Positions 1 to 6,462 of a DNA stretch of 13,582 bases are shown one piece after another (within the stretch, counting starts at the first letter, position 1; every line of letters begins with the position of its first letter). The DNA is from an uncultured Christensenella sp. (lineage in GTDB: Bacteria; Bacillota; Clostridia; Christensenellales; Pumilibacteraceae), in contig CAJUBY010000033.1 of assembly GCA_910585055.1 (NCBI GenBank), forward strand, positions 1 through 13,582, read 5' to 3'. The position numbers and the translations under genes are program-made. Under the pieces are notes generated by a model, which saw nothing but the letters and a program-made list of their open reading frames with translations, ran no database searches and was not told the DNA's origin.

Positions 1-21
1 ACCCATTCACAAGCTATTTAG
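1..21 (+). CDS. C-terminal tail of an IS3-type transposase OrfB (fragment)
   Basis: Only six codons are visible, reading THSQAI before TAG. IS3-family integrase-type transposases often end in a motif like SPVxYRTxS, so a YRTHSQ-type ending would fit. With so few residues this is an inference from position next to the IS end, not from the protein itself. Confidence 0.35.
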   Translation, partial: THSQAI

Positions 22-57
22 TTATTTTTCTGTCCAACTTTTGGGGTTCATAGCACA
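1..57 (+). mobile_element. Right end of an IS3-family-like insertion sequence (partial)
   Basis: Positions 31-57 read TGTCCAACTTTTGGGG followed by TTCATAGCACA. The first part closely resembles the terminal inverted repeat of IS3-family elements of the IS150 type, whose ends commonly carry a GACCCC-AAAAGTTGGACA core. The end finishes in CA, as expected for this family. Just inside it a plus-strand reading frame closes with TAG at 19-21, the usual spacing between the end of orfB and the right repeat. The element would have inserted about 40 bp beyond the stop of the lipoprotein gene. The body and left end lie outside the window, so the family call rests on this one end. The target duplication cannot be seen. 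Confidence 0.6.
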
Positions 58-96
58 AGTCGGTCGTTTTGCTATACTTTTCGGATACTTGACAGA

Positions 97-1284
97 TCAG
101 ACTTCGCCGCCCGATTCACCGCCTGTCGTGGGTTCGGGTCCTGTATAAGTTATCTTTTTGTTGTCCGCCGAAATGGTAAAGGTATATTCGCCGGGTGTAA
201 CTATAACAATATTGCCGTCCGCATTTGTTTCGATATTGCCATTCGGATCTTCTATCGCCGCATATCCGAGCGCACCGCTCCAATCTTGGTTTACTACGGC
301 GAATTTAAATGCGTCTTCGGCAGCCAAAGTAACGGTTATTGTGTGGATGCCGGTGGTTGCATCGGTTGCAAACACACTGCCTGCCGCCGCAGCCGTTTTA
401 TCGGTAACTTCAGCCCAATTGTTCAAAGCCTCGCCCGAACCTCGAATATACCAAACATATTCGATTTCCATGGCCTCGGCATCGCCTACACGCTTATATG
501 TTATTACCGTATTTTCCATGCTTGTAACATCCAATTTTATCAAGTACTTTCCGTCTGCGCCTACTTTAAAAGACGGCGGATTTCCGGAAGTAACTTCGGA
601 AGACGGCAACGTGGTTTCTTCCGCTTTATTCGTCAACGTCAGTTCCGCAACCGTCGCATCCGATGCACCGCCGATTTGGTTTTTCCATGCCATAGCGTTA
701 GTAGTATCGGAATCCGCAAGAACTTTATCGAATTTAAACTCATCGCCTTCATACAGATCGACCGTGACCGTGTGAACGGTTTCGGTTTCGTTTTTGGCAA
801 GCAACGCCGTAGGTTTGGTTGCGTCTACAGTATCCGCAGTATGAAGAGTAGTATTCCAATCGAAATGTTTACCTTTGGATGATCCGCGCAGATAGAACTG
901 AACCGGAACATGTTCGGCTACAATCAGCTCGCATGTAGCGCTTTTTCCGCTTACCGATACCGTCAATGTAGTCGTACCTACTTTTTTGCCCGTAACACGT
1001 GCAATGTTGTACCCCAATCCTTGGTTGGTGACGTCGGCTACTGTTTCGTCTTCGACCGACCATGTCACCTTTGCATTTGCATTCGACGGTGATATCGTCG
1101 CTTTGATCGGTATGCTTTTCCCTATCTCGACTGACATTTCGGCTTCCGGAAACGATACATTGGTCGCCTCCACCGTTTTGTTGCCCGACCCTTTATCGTC
1201 GCCGTTTCCGCATGCTACAGCAAAAGCAGAGCAAACAAAAACGACACCCAATAACAGGACGAACCATTTGAGTCTGTTTTTCAT
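97..1284 (-). CDS. Surface lipoprotein with Big_2 Ig-like domain and two beta-rich modules
   Basis: The 395-aa protein has a lipoprotein signal peptide: basic MKNR, a hydrophobic core to about residue 20, then AVAC with Cys25 as the predicted lipidation site. It is therefore expected on the outer face of the membrane. Residues 37-122 match a bacterial Ig-like (Big_2) fold, with a basic-residue-poor beta pattern and the VTWSVED and KVGTTTLTVSV stretches. Residues 126-265 and 274-382 look like two copies of one beta-sandwich module; each has a Y[LI]RG start, an H-T-[VI]-T-V strand, an EFKF/AFKF strand and an ITY end. The modules resemble the starch-binding modules of SusE/SusF-type or pullulanase-associated proteins, so carbohydrate binding is a reasonable guess but not shown. 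The tail is Gly/Thr rich. The ATG has a GGAGG site 8 nt upstream and a consensus promoter. No terminator is visible before the IS end. Confidence 0.85.
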   Translation of the reverse strand: MKNRLKWFVLLLGVVFVCSAFAVACGNGDDKGSGNKTVEATNVSFPEAEMSVEIGKSIPIKATISPSNANAKVTWSVEDETVADVTNQGLGYNIARVTGKKVGTTTLTVSVSGKSATCELIVAEHVPVQFYLRGSSKGKHFDWNTTLHTADTVDATKPTALLAKNETETVHTVTVDLYEGDEFKFDKVLADSDTTNAMAWKNQIGGASDATVAELTLTNKAEETTLPSSEVTSGNPPSFKVGADGKYLIKLDVTSMENTVITYKRVGDAEAMEIEYVWYIRGSGEALNNWAEVTDKTAAAAGSVFATDATTGIHTITVTLAAEDAFKFAVVNQDWSGALGYAAIEDPNGNIETNADGNIVIVTPGEYTFTISADNKKITYTGPEPTTGGESGGEV

Positions 1285-1343
1285 CTAATTTTCCTCCATA
1301 TAAATTTTACGCCCGACCGCATATAAGGTCAAACTATAGATAT

Positions 1344-1372
1344 ATTATATCCCCTACGGAATAGTTTGTCAA
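1344..1372 (-). promoter_or_regulatory. Consensus sigma-A promoter for the lipoprotein gene, with flanking inverted repeat
   Basis: On the minus strand TTGACA (1367-1372) and TATAAT (1344-1349) are separated by exactly 17 bp, a full consensus match. Transcription should start near 1337, about 50 nt before the ATG. An 8-bp inverted repeat, CAAACTAT (1330-1337) and ATAGTTTG (1361-1368), brackets the -10 box and touches the -35 box. It could be an operator. Confidence 0.85.
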
Positions 1373-1389
1373 TAAATTTTAAAAAATAA

Positions 1390-2250
1390 TCAAAAAAGAT
1401 GTTTTTCGGTATCACAATCGAAATCCGGGATATATTCGTCCGAAGATGACGTAAATTCCTGTAAATATCCGTTACGAAACCCCAGCTTTGCGGCATGAGC
1501 CGCAACTATCTTGTACTCTATCTTTTCCGGCTTCCTGTTCGGTCCGCCTACGCCGTTGGGAGTGAACTGACTCATCAGCGACAGGACAGTATCCGTGCCG
1601 ACGGTATCGGCTATAATGTCCAAAGCCGCTACGGAATTTTCCACATGTCCCGGCAATACCAAATGCCGCACAATAACGCCGCGTTTTAATATCCGAACGC
1701 CGTCGCGCTCTTCGTACTCGTCACGTATTTGACGCATTTTTTTAAGCGCCGAAACTGCGGTCTTGCGGTAATCCGGCGCATCGGAATAACGTTCCGCAAG
1801 CCCGTCGTCCGCATATTTGAAATCGGTAAGAAATACATCGGCAAACGCGCTTGCTCGGGTCACGGCGCTTTCCGTTTCGTAACCCGAAGTATTATAAATA
1901 AAAGAATGCTTTTTATTGTCCGACTCCGCGGCGCGTTCTATAGCGGACAGATAATGCGTGGGAGTAACGAGATCTATCGCGTTACCGCTTTTACAAAAAA
2001 GCTCCGCAAGTTCCGTGTCGTTATATTCGATACCGATGTTTCCGCGGCTTATCTTATGATTCTGACAGTACAGACAACGCAGAGAACAACCGCCGAAAAA
2101 CACTGCCGAAACAGTCCCCAAACAAGGTTCTTCGTAAGTGAAATCCTTTATGTATTTTGCGACACGCGCAAACCTGCCGCCGCTGCAATATCCGGGTTCA
2201 CCGCTGTCTCGGTCCGCACCGCACGCTCTCGGACAATCGTAACACTTCAT
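1390..2250 (-). CDS. Radical SAM protein, PflA-like (PflX/COG1313 type)
   Basis: This 286-aa protein carries the radical SAM iron-sulfur motif CX3CX2C at Cys55, Cys59 and Cys62 (GGCSLRCLYCQNH). It should bind a [4Fe-4S] cluster and S-adenosylmethionine in the cytoplasm. A second N-terminal cysteine set (Cys3, Cys6, Cys10, Cys22) precedes it in the form CxxCPRxCGxxR...GxC. That layout and the length are typical of proteins annotated as putative pyruvate-formate-lyase activating enzymes (PflX). The true substrate of this subfamily is not established, and no pyruvate formate-lyase gene is in the window. Later motifs such as FLTDFKYAD and HLVLPGH fit the same family. The ATG overlaps the stop of the upstream DUF2726 gene by 4 bp (ATGA), so the two are probably translationally coupled. 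No hairpin terminator follows. Confidence 0.88.
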   Translation of the reverse strand: MKCYDCPRACGADRDSGEPGYCSGGRFARVAKYIKDFTYEEPCLGTVSAVFFGGCSLRCLYCQNHKISRGNIGIEYNDTELAELFCKSGNAIDLVTPTHYLSAIERAAESDNKKHSFIYNTSGYETESAVTRASAFADVFLTDFKYADDGLAERYSDAPDYRKTAVSALKKMRQIRDEYEERDGVRILKRGVIVRHLVLPGHVENSVAALDIIADTVGTDTVLSLMSQFTPNGVGGPNRKPEKIEYKIVAAHAAKLGFRNGYLQEFTSSSDEYIPDFDCDTEKHLF

Positions 2251-2822
2251 TTCAATATGGCTTTAAGTACAGTGCGCCTGACCGTCTCGAAACCGAGATC
2301 TCCGTCCAGCCAAAACGTAACGAGCGGAAGTCTTGCGTCCGCGCATATAGCGGCGACTTTTGCGTCGCGTTGCTGTCTGTCGGCACGCAGATGCGATCTG
2401 TCGTTAAGCTCCACCAACAGCAACGGTTCAAACGTATCGCGGTCCACAAAACAGTAATCGCAGACTCGGAACAATTCGTTACGGTACGATGTATTTGTCT
2501 TTTTATCTATAACATTTACCAATGCGACCTGAGGCACGACCTCGTATTTATGCGGCGCTATCTCGCGCAGCTTCAGCAAAAAATTATACTCGGGGCGCGT
2601 GAGCATTGTGCACTTGCGTTCGTAGCGAGCGTTGAGCTTTATTTTGTCTTTGGGCTTGTAAAACAACGCAAACAGACAAAATATCATCAAGGCGACGCTG
2701 GCCAACGTCATTATCCAAAACGTATTTTCGTATAGATCCCTGAAAAACGGCATAAGGCTGAACGCAAAAAGCGTCAGCCCGACAAAAAAGAATATTATAT
2801 ATATGTATTTTCTTATCCTCAT
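2247..2822 (-). CDS. Membrane-anchored DUF2726 protein (nuclease-like fold suspected)
   Basis: The 191-aa protein has two hydrophobic segments (about residues 7-27 and 35-54) and then a soluble domain (about 68-190). The domain matches the DUF2726 pattern: LTRPEYNFLLKL at 75-85, a Q-V-x-L strand near 98-101, then DYCFVD (122-127) and LLLVELNDRSH (134-144), followed by RQQRD (149-153). The spacing D...E-x-N-D-x-x-H...RD resembles the core of PD-(D/E)XK nuclease-like domains. That suggests nucleic acid cleavage or binding, but this is inference. The segments would place the domain at the inner face of the membrane. The ATG is fixed by an in-frame TAA directly before it. The SD is poor (GCGGTG about 9 nt away). 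The stop overlaps the downstream radical SAM start. Confidence 0.75.
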   Translation of the reverse strand: MRIRKYIYIIFFFVGLTLFAFSLMPFFRDLYENTFWIMTLASVALMIFCLFALFYKPKDKIKLNARYERKCTMLTRPEYNFLLKLREIAPHKYEVVPQVALVNVIDKKTNTSYRNELFRVCDYCFVDRDTFEPLLLVELNDRSHLRADRQQRDAKVAAICADARLPLVTFWLDGDLGFETVRRTVLKAILK

Positions 2823-3186
2823 TTAACACACCGCAAAGTATTTTGCCGGGAAACCGAGATATGCTGTCCCGAATAACAATCATATGTATCGCCGTGTCGC
2901 GTTATTCGTATGATCCGCGTCCGGCACCGAAGTATCGTTACACCGCATGATCCGCCGTTCCTGTAACAGCCTTATACTTTGCGGCTGTAAAAACGTTTCG
3001 GCGGTACAGACAGAATATACGGTACTTATCCCGATATGCTTATCTTCTAACGTTTCGCAGTACGGCGCGCCGTCACCAACGAAACAAAACTTTCGGGATC
3101 ACGCATGACCCGACCGAAAACAAAATTTTAAACGACAGACCTGTCGCGGCCGCTTAATCGGAGTGTAAAACGGAATTACGGTATTT
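2823..3186. other. 364-bp gene-free region between khpB and the DUF2726 gene
   Basis: I find no credible coding frame here. Read on the minus strand it contains a terminator-like hairpin at 3133-3146, a second imperfect hairpin at 3094-3113, and an 11-bp perfect inverted repeat (2974-2984 with 2831-2841) whose near arm sits just before the DUF2726 start codon. It also holds a 7-bp stem (2871-2877 with 2901-2907) and two copies of the 12-mer CG[TC]ATGATCCGC (2907-2918 and 2944-2955), with a related sequence at 3102-3112. The 9-mer AACGTTTCG occurs at 2992-3000 and 3049-3057. No promoter close to consensus was found. Confidence 0.6.
3121..3146 (-). terminator. Likely intrinsic terminator after khpB
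   Basis: On the minus strand CGACAG and CTGTCG form a short hairpin (3133-3146; in practice a 5-bp stem with a 4-nt loop), directly followed by TTTAAAATTTTG. It lies about 40 nt beyond the khpB stop. The stem is short, so efficiency may be modest. The imperfect hairpin at 3094-3113 may add to it. Confidence 0.45.
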
Positions 3187-4131
3187 TTATCTTTTAGGCA
3201 GGATAACGATATACCTATACGGCTCTTTGCCTTCCGACACCGTGGACACGCGTCCGTCGTCGTTTAACGCGTTATGCACGGTACGGCGGTCGATACGTTC
3301 CATCGGCTCGAGCTTTATCTTGCGGTTTTTGGAAATACACTCGTCTGCACGGCGCCGCGCCATTGCGGTAAGCGAAGCCGCTCGCCTTTCCCGATAACCG
3401 TTGCAGTCCACAGCGATGTTAAAACGGGGTTTTTCCGCTCTGCCCAGCGTTTCCGCCAGAAAAGATACCGCGGAAAGCATTTCGCCGTGCCTGCCAATTA
3501 TTAGCGAATCGTCGCCGGCGGGCGCATCGATCTCTATCATGTCGGTGTCGGGATTATAAGCTATGCTGCAATCGGTAAATCCCATTTTGGATATGACCTG
3601 AGTTATAAACTCCGTAGACTGCTCGACGGCGGCTTTGTAGTTTTCGTCGTTTTTATGCTGTTCCGTCCCTTCGGTTTTGTTTGACGCGGCGCCTTGAGCA
3701 CGCGCGCCTTTTGCATTTTCATCCGCCGCATTATTATCGGGACGTCGTTCGGGCTTTTTATCCTGCGGCTTCTTTGTCGCGGACCGGTCGTCCGCACGGT
3801 TTTGATTTTCGGGTCGGCGCGCCTGTCCTCGGTCTTCCGTTTTCTGCGGTTTTCCGGCGCTTACGGGTTTTTCCGATACCGACTTGCGTTCCGTGTTATC
3901 GGCAGGACCGGACGGCTGTCCGCTCTGTTTGTTTTCCGCTTTGCCGGAATCGGATCCGACGTCGGTCTGACAGTCCTCTTCGCGCTCCAAGGTCAGTCTG
4001 ACCTTTGCTTTTTTAAACAGTCCGCCGGATTCCAGCACTTCAACGTTAACTTCGTCCAGCCCGATGCCGAGCTGTTCCAAACCCTGTTTTATTGCGTCGT
4101 CTATTTTTTTTGCGGTAACTTCGACAGTCAC
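3187..4131 (-). CDS. khpB: RNA-binding protein KhpB (Jag/EloR), Jag-N + KH + R3H
   Basis: The 314-aa protein has three recognisable parts. Residues 1-48 are a Jag-N domain with the GGLFKKAKVRL motif. Residues 170-240 are a KH domain with the GxxG loop as GRHG (213-216). Residues 245-312 are an R3H domain with Arg282-x3-His286 and a SEGKEPYRYIVI ending. KhpB binds RNA together with KhpA and has been linked to cell elongation and division in Gram-positive cocci; it typically follows yidC, as here. The linker (about 51-168) is long, low in complexity and rich in Lys, Glu, Asn, Arg and Ala, making the protein roughly 100 residues longer than the B. subtilis form. It is probably disordered. The start is GTG, backed by AAGGTAGG 6 nt upstream and by the fit of the N-terminus to Jag-N. 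It is the last gene of its operon, because mnmE does not follow. Confidence 0.93.
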   Translation of the reverse strand: MTVEVTAKKIDDAIKQGLEQLGIGLDEVNVEVLESGGLFKKAKVRLTLEREEDCQTDVGSDSGKAENKQSGQPSGPADNTERKSVSEKPVSAGKPQKTEDRGQARRPENQNRADDRSATKKPQDKKPERRPDNNAADENAKGARAQGAASNKTEGTEQHKNDENYKAAVEQSTEFITQVISKMGFTDCSIAYNPDTDMIEIDAPAGDDSLIIGRHGEMLSAVSFLAETLGRAEKPRFNIAVDCNGYRERRAASLTAMARRRADECISKNRKIKLEPMERIDRRTVHNALNDDGRVSTVSEGKEPYRYIVILPKR

Positions 4132-4160
4132 TTTGTACCTACCTTACGCCGAACGGCGAT

Positions 4161-5627
4161 TTATTTTTTCTTGTTCTGTTTGGACGACATGTCCAGTCCC
4201 ATCAGGTCGTTGGGATCGGGTCTGCCGCCGCGCTGTACCGTACGCACGGCCGACGCGGATCTTTTGTTCTTTTTGGACTTGACGGGCACATCGCCGGAAG
4301 TATCGACAACCGTATCCGAAGCCGACTCCTTGGCTCCGGCATTGGGGTTCGCGCCTTTTACATAATGGATAACAGGCGATTGCTTGTAAGTTACGGTGCG
4401 TCCTGTGCCCGTCGCTATTCCGTAATTTCTTGTCTTGCGCCGTTTGTCGATCAGCTTTATAATCCCGGTGAACGTAAAGTTAAGGAACAGCGTCATCGCA
4501 CTGTTTACCACCATATAAAGCGCAAATATAGAGGCATACTGTATTGCAAACACAGCCATCATGATAGGCATTATTACCATCATTACTTTCATGCTGGTAG
4601 CCATACCGCCTTTTGCGTTTACCTGTCCGGCACGCTTTTGCTGGATCGTAGACAGCAACTGCGATGCCAACGAAAACAATACGACAAGTATCGGCAATAT
4701 CAAATAACCGTTGGTACGGCTTTGAGTCTTGTCGCTCAAAAGCTTGCCCATGACTTCGTTGTACATTATCTTATTGTACGCTTTGGAATGCGTTTCGGCG
4801 CCCAATCCGCTCGTACCGGCATTTTTATAATCGTCAACGCCTTTTTGGAACGCCGACCACGAAAGTATCGCCTGATCGCCCCACGGCACATCCGGCGCCC
4901 ATATGTTTTTAATCCAAAGAAACGACGCCTGCACCTTTCCGACGCTTTTTACGCCGTCGCGCATCACCTTAAAATCCGACGGCAATACTTTTGCGTATTC
5001 CTCGTTGCTCTTGAGTTCGTCCGCAAAACTTTCGTCTAAACCGAAATAGTACATTTGATAAATAACGTCCTGTCCGATACGCTTGGAAACGTCTGCCATG
5101 GTTTCCTTTTCTTCGGTCGTCATGTCATTGTGCTCTGCGTCCGGATCGTAAACCTGACATCTTACGTACTGATACTCGTCGTACATCGTAACGTATTCTT
5201 TGAATGTCATATACTCCGCTATGGTCTGCATCGATATCCACAGCGTAATAAATATGACAAGAGTTGCGATCATGGGCAGACACGACGAAAAATAGCTGTA
5301 ACCTTCTTTGCGGTTAAGCTCCATTTGTTTTTGAGAGAAAGCCTGCTTGTCGTTGCCGTACTGTTTTTGGATCTTCTCCATCGTCGGCTTAAGCCGTTCC
5401 GTTATCTTTTGATTTTTATTCATCTTGTACCGCTGATAAAAATCGAGCGGCGACAAGACCAGCTTCAACAGCACGGTAAACACAACGATACGCCAACCGT
5501 AATCCGCAACGAACGCAAAAACCTTGAGTATGAGCAAATGCCACATACTCCCGGGCGCCGCAACGCTCGGAGCCACGGCAGTCTGCGCCGCTCCGATAAA
5601 AGATAAAACAGAATTCAAAACAGCCAT
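4161..5627 (-). CDS. yidC: Membrane protein insertase YidC/Oxa1 (SpoIIIJ type)
   Basis: This 488-aa insertase helps membrane proteins enter the lipid bilayer, alone or with SecYEG. The Oxa1 core is visible. A first core helix lies at about 44-61 (WRIVVFTVLLKLVLSPL), followed by a charged cytoplasmic hairpin. A second helix lies at about 112-136 after SSCLP. The FLWIKNIWAPD element is at 236-246, and hydrophobic segments at about 306-326 and 347-395 complete the core. Two features are odd. The groove position normally held by Arg (E. coli R366, B. subtilis R73) aligns with Lys55. The stretch between helix 2 and helix 3 is also expanded to about 165 residues, including an acidic part (160-230). 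The tail is basic. The frame is open upstream into yidD, but ATG 5627 is chosen for its GGAG site 7 nt away and its fit to the family. It overlaps the end of yidD by 13 bp. Confidence 0.93.
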   Translation of the reverse strand: MAVLNSVLSFIGAAQTAVAPSVAAPGSMWHLLILKVFAFVADYGWRIVVFTVLLKLVLSPLDFYQRYKMNKNQKITERLKPTMEKIQKQYGNDKQAFSQKQMELNRKEGYSYFSSCLPMIATLVIFITLWISMQTIAEYMTFKEYVTMYDEYQYVRCQVYDPDAEHNDMTTEEKETMADVSKRIGQDVIYQMYYFGLDESFADELKSNEEYAKVLPSDFKVMRDGVKSVGKVQASFLWIKNIWAPDVPWGDQAILSWSAFQKGVDDYKNAGTSGLGAETHSKAYNKIMYNEVMGKLLSDKTQSRTNGYLILPILVVLFSLASQLLSTIQQKRAGQVNAKGGMATSMKVMMVIMPIMMAVFAIQYASIFALYMVVNSAMTLFLNFTFTGIIKLIDKRRKTRNYGIATGTGRTVTYKQSPVIHYVKGANPNAGAKESASDTVVDTSGDVPVKSKKNKRSASAVRTVQRGGRPDPNDLMGLDMSSKQNKKK

Positions 5628-5899
5628 TTCATATCTCCGTGGGGATTGTCGGGAACGGGGTCGAATCCGCCGGCTTTCCACGGCACACACCGTAACAGGC
5701 GCTTTGTGCCGAGGAATATTCCCCTGATCACACCGAATTTCTTTATGGACTCGACCATGTAAGTAGAACAACTCGGCGTGTATATGCAAACGTCGGGAGT
5801 CAACGGTGAAATGCACTTTTTATAAAAGTACACAAGCCCCAAAAACAACCACCGAAACGTCACTATGCTTTTTAAAACACGTTTGGCTTTGGGAGTCAT
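5615..5899 (-). CDS. yidD: Membrane protein insertion efficiency factor YidD
   Basis: The 94-aa protein is a complete YidD, a small membrane-associated protein that assists YidC-dependent insertion. Its family signature runs KKCISPLTPDVCIYTPSCSTY (residues 27-47, with Cys38 and Cys44), then TKRLLRCVPWKAGGFDPVP (65-83). An N-terminal amphipathic or hydrophobic stretch (about 13-25) would attach it to the membrane. The ATG overlaps the rnpA stop by 4 bp (ATGA) and its own 3' end overlaps the yidC start by 13 bp, so rnpA, yidD and yidC are likely translationally coupled. Length and gene order are typical for Bacillota. Confidence 0.95.
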   Translation of the reverse strand: MTPKAKRVLKSIVTFRWLFLGLVYFYKKCISPLTPDVCIYTPSCSTYMVESIKKFGVIRGIFLGTKRLLRCVPWKAGGFDPVPDNPHGDMKWLF

Positions 5900-6225
5900 T
5901 TTATAAGCCCGGCACGCTCGAATAACCGCAAAAGCTCGCTATCCAGCACGTCGTAAGGCTTGTCCGCCGCAGACGGATTTGCCACTACGACCGCCTGACA
6001 TCCGGATAAAGCATAAAGCCTGTTCGCCACCGATGCGCGGAGTCTGCGCTTTACTTTATTGCGTACGACCGCTTTTCCGACTTTGTTCGAAACGGAAAAA
6101 CCCACCCGTACGGACCGCGCAGGCGTAAATATCAAAACGACGTCCGTTTCGGACAGTCTTGTGCCCTTTCGGTAGACATACGAAAACGAGCCGTGTTTAT
6201 TCAGTCTCTGCGCTTTGTTAAGCAA
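5896..6225 (-). CDS. rnpA: Ribonuclease P protein component
   Basis: The 109-aa basic protein is the protein subunit of RNase P, which with the rnpB RNA trims the 5' leader of pre-tRNA. The RNR motif is at about residues 51-63 (KAVVRNKVKRRLR), and the N-terminus MLNKAQRLNKHGSFSYVYRKG aligns with the family from its first residue. The start codon is TTG (6223-6225) and immediately follows the rpmH stop codon in the same frame. No SD sequence is visible, and no ATG or GTG is available nearby. Translation probably depends on ribosomes that terminate on rpmH and re-initiate. It overlaps yidD by 4 bp. Confidence 0.93.
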   Translation of the reverse strand: MLNKAQRLNKHGSFSYVYRKGTRLSETDVVLIFTPARSVRVGFSVSNKVGKAVVRNKVKRRLRASVANRLYALSGCQAVVVANPSAADKPYDVLDSELLRLFERAGLIK

Positions 6226-6375
6226 TTATTTGCCGAGCGGCGCGGGAGTGAGTTTCGCTCTGCCCTTATTGCGACGGCGTTTCAATACGCGTCTTCCGCC
6301 CTGCGTCTTCATCCTCTGACGGAATCCGTGCACTTTGCGCTGCTGACGTTTTTTGGGTTGATAAGTTCTTTTCAT
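6226..6375 (-). CDS. rpmH: 50S ribosomal protein L34
   Basis: The 49-aa protein is bL34, a small basic component of the large ribosomal subunit. It begins MKRTYQPKKRQQRKVHGFRQ and has the conserved KTQGGRRVLKRRRNKGRAKL core. It is slightly longer than the usual 44-46 residues because of a C-terminal TPAPLGK tail. The frame is open 17 codons further upstream, but ATG 6375 is supported by GGAG 6 nt before it and by the invariant MKRT(Y/F)QP start. It is the first gene of the rpmH-rnpA-yidD-yidC-khpB operon and lies directly downstream of a consensus promoter. dnaA, its frequent divergent neighbour at oriC, is absent here. Confidence 0.96.
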   Translation of the reverse strand: MKRTYQPKKRQQRKVHGFRQRMKTQGGRRVLKRRRNKGRAKLTPAPLGK

Positions 6376-6425
6376 GATAAGCTCCGAATTTTGCGGCTGA
6401 TACCGCTTATAAATACTACCCGACA

Positions 6426-6454
6426 ATTATACAATAATTCACTGTTCAAGTCAA
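6426..6454 (-). promoter_or_regulatory. Consensus sigma-A promoter of the rpmH operon
   Basis: On the minus strand TTGACT (6449-6454) and TATAAT (6426-6431) are separated by 17 bp, one mismatch from full consensus. Initiation near 6419 would give a leader of about 45 nt. The strength suits a ribosomal protein gene. Confidence 0.85.
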
Positions 6455-6462
6455 GGATTTTA

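Noticed and set aside
1373..1392. Intrinsic terminator after the PflX-like gene
   Set aside because: The sequence is T-rich on the minus strand but has no hairpin before it; termination there cannot be supported.
2584..2883. 99-codon minus-strand frame overlapping the DUF2726 start
   Set aside because: It lies in another frame of a gene with clear family motifs and has no SD support.
5628..5816. Upstream extension of yidC by 63 codons
   Set aside because: It overlaps yidD in another frame and its sequence is not YidC-like; the ATG at 5627 has a good SD.
6376..6426. Upstream extension of rpmH by 17 codons
   Set aside because: It would start at the promoter -10 box, and L34 begins MKRT in the family; the SD serves ATG 6375.
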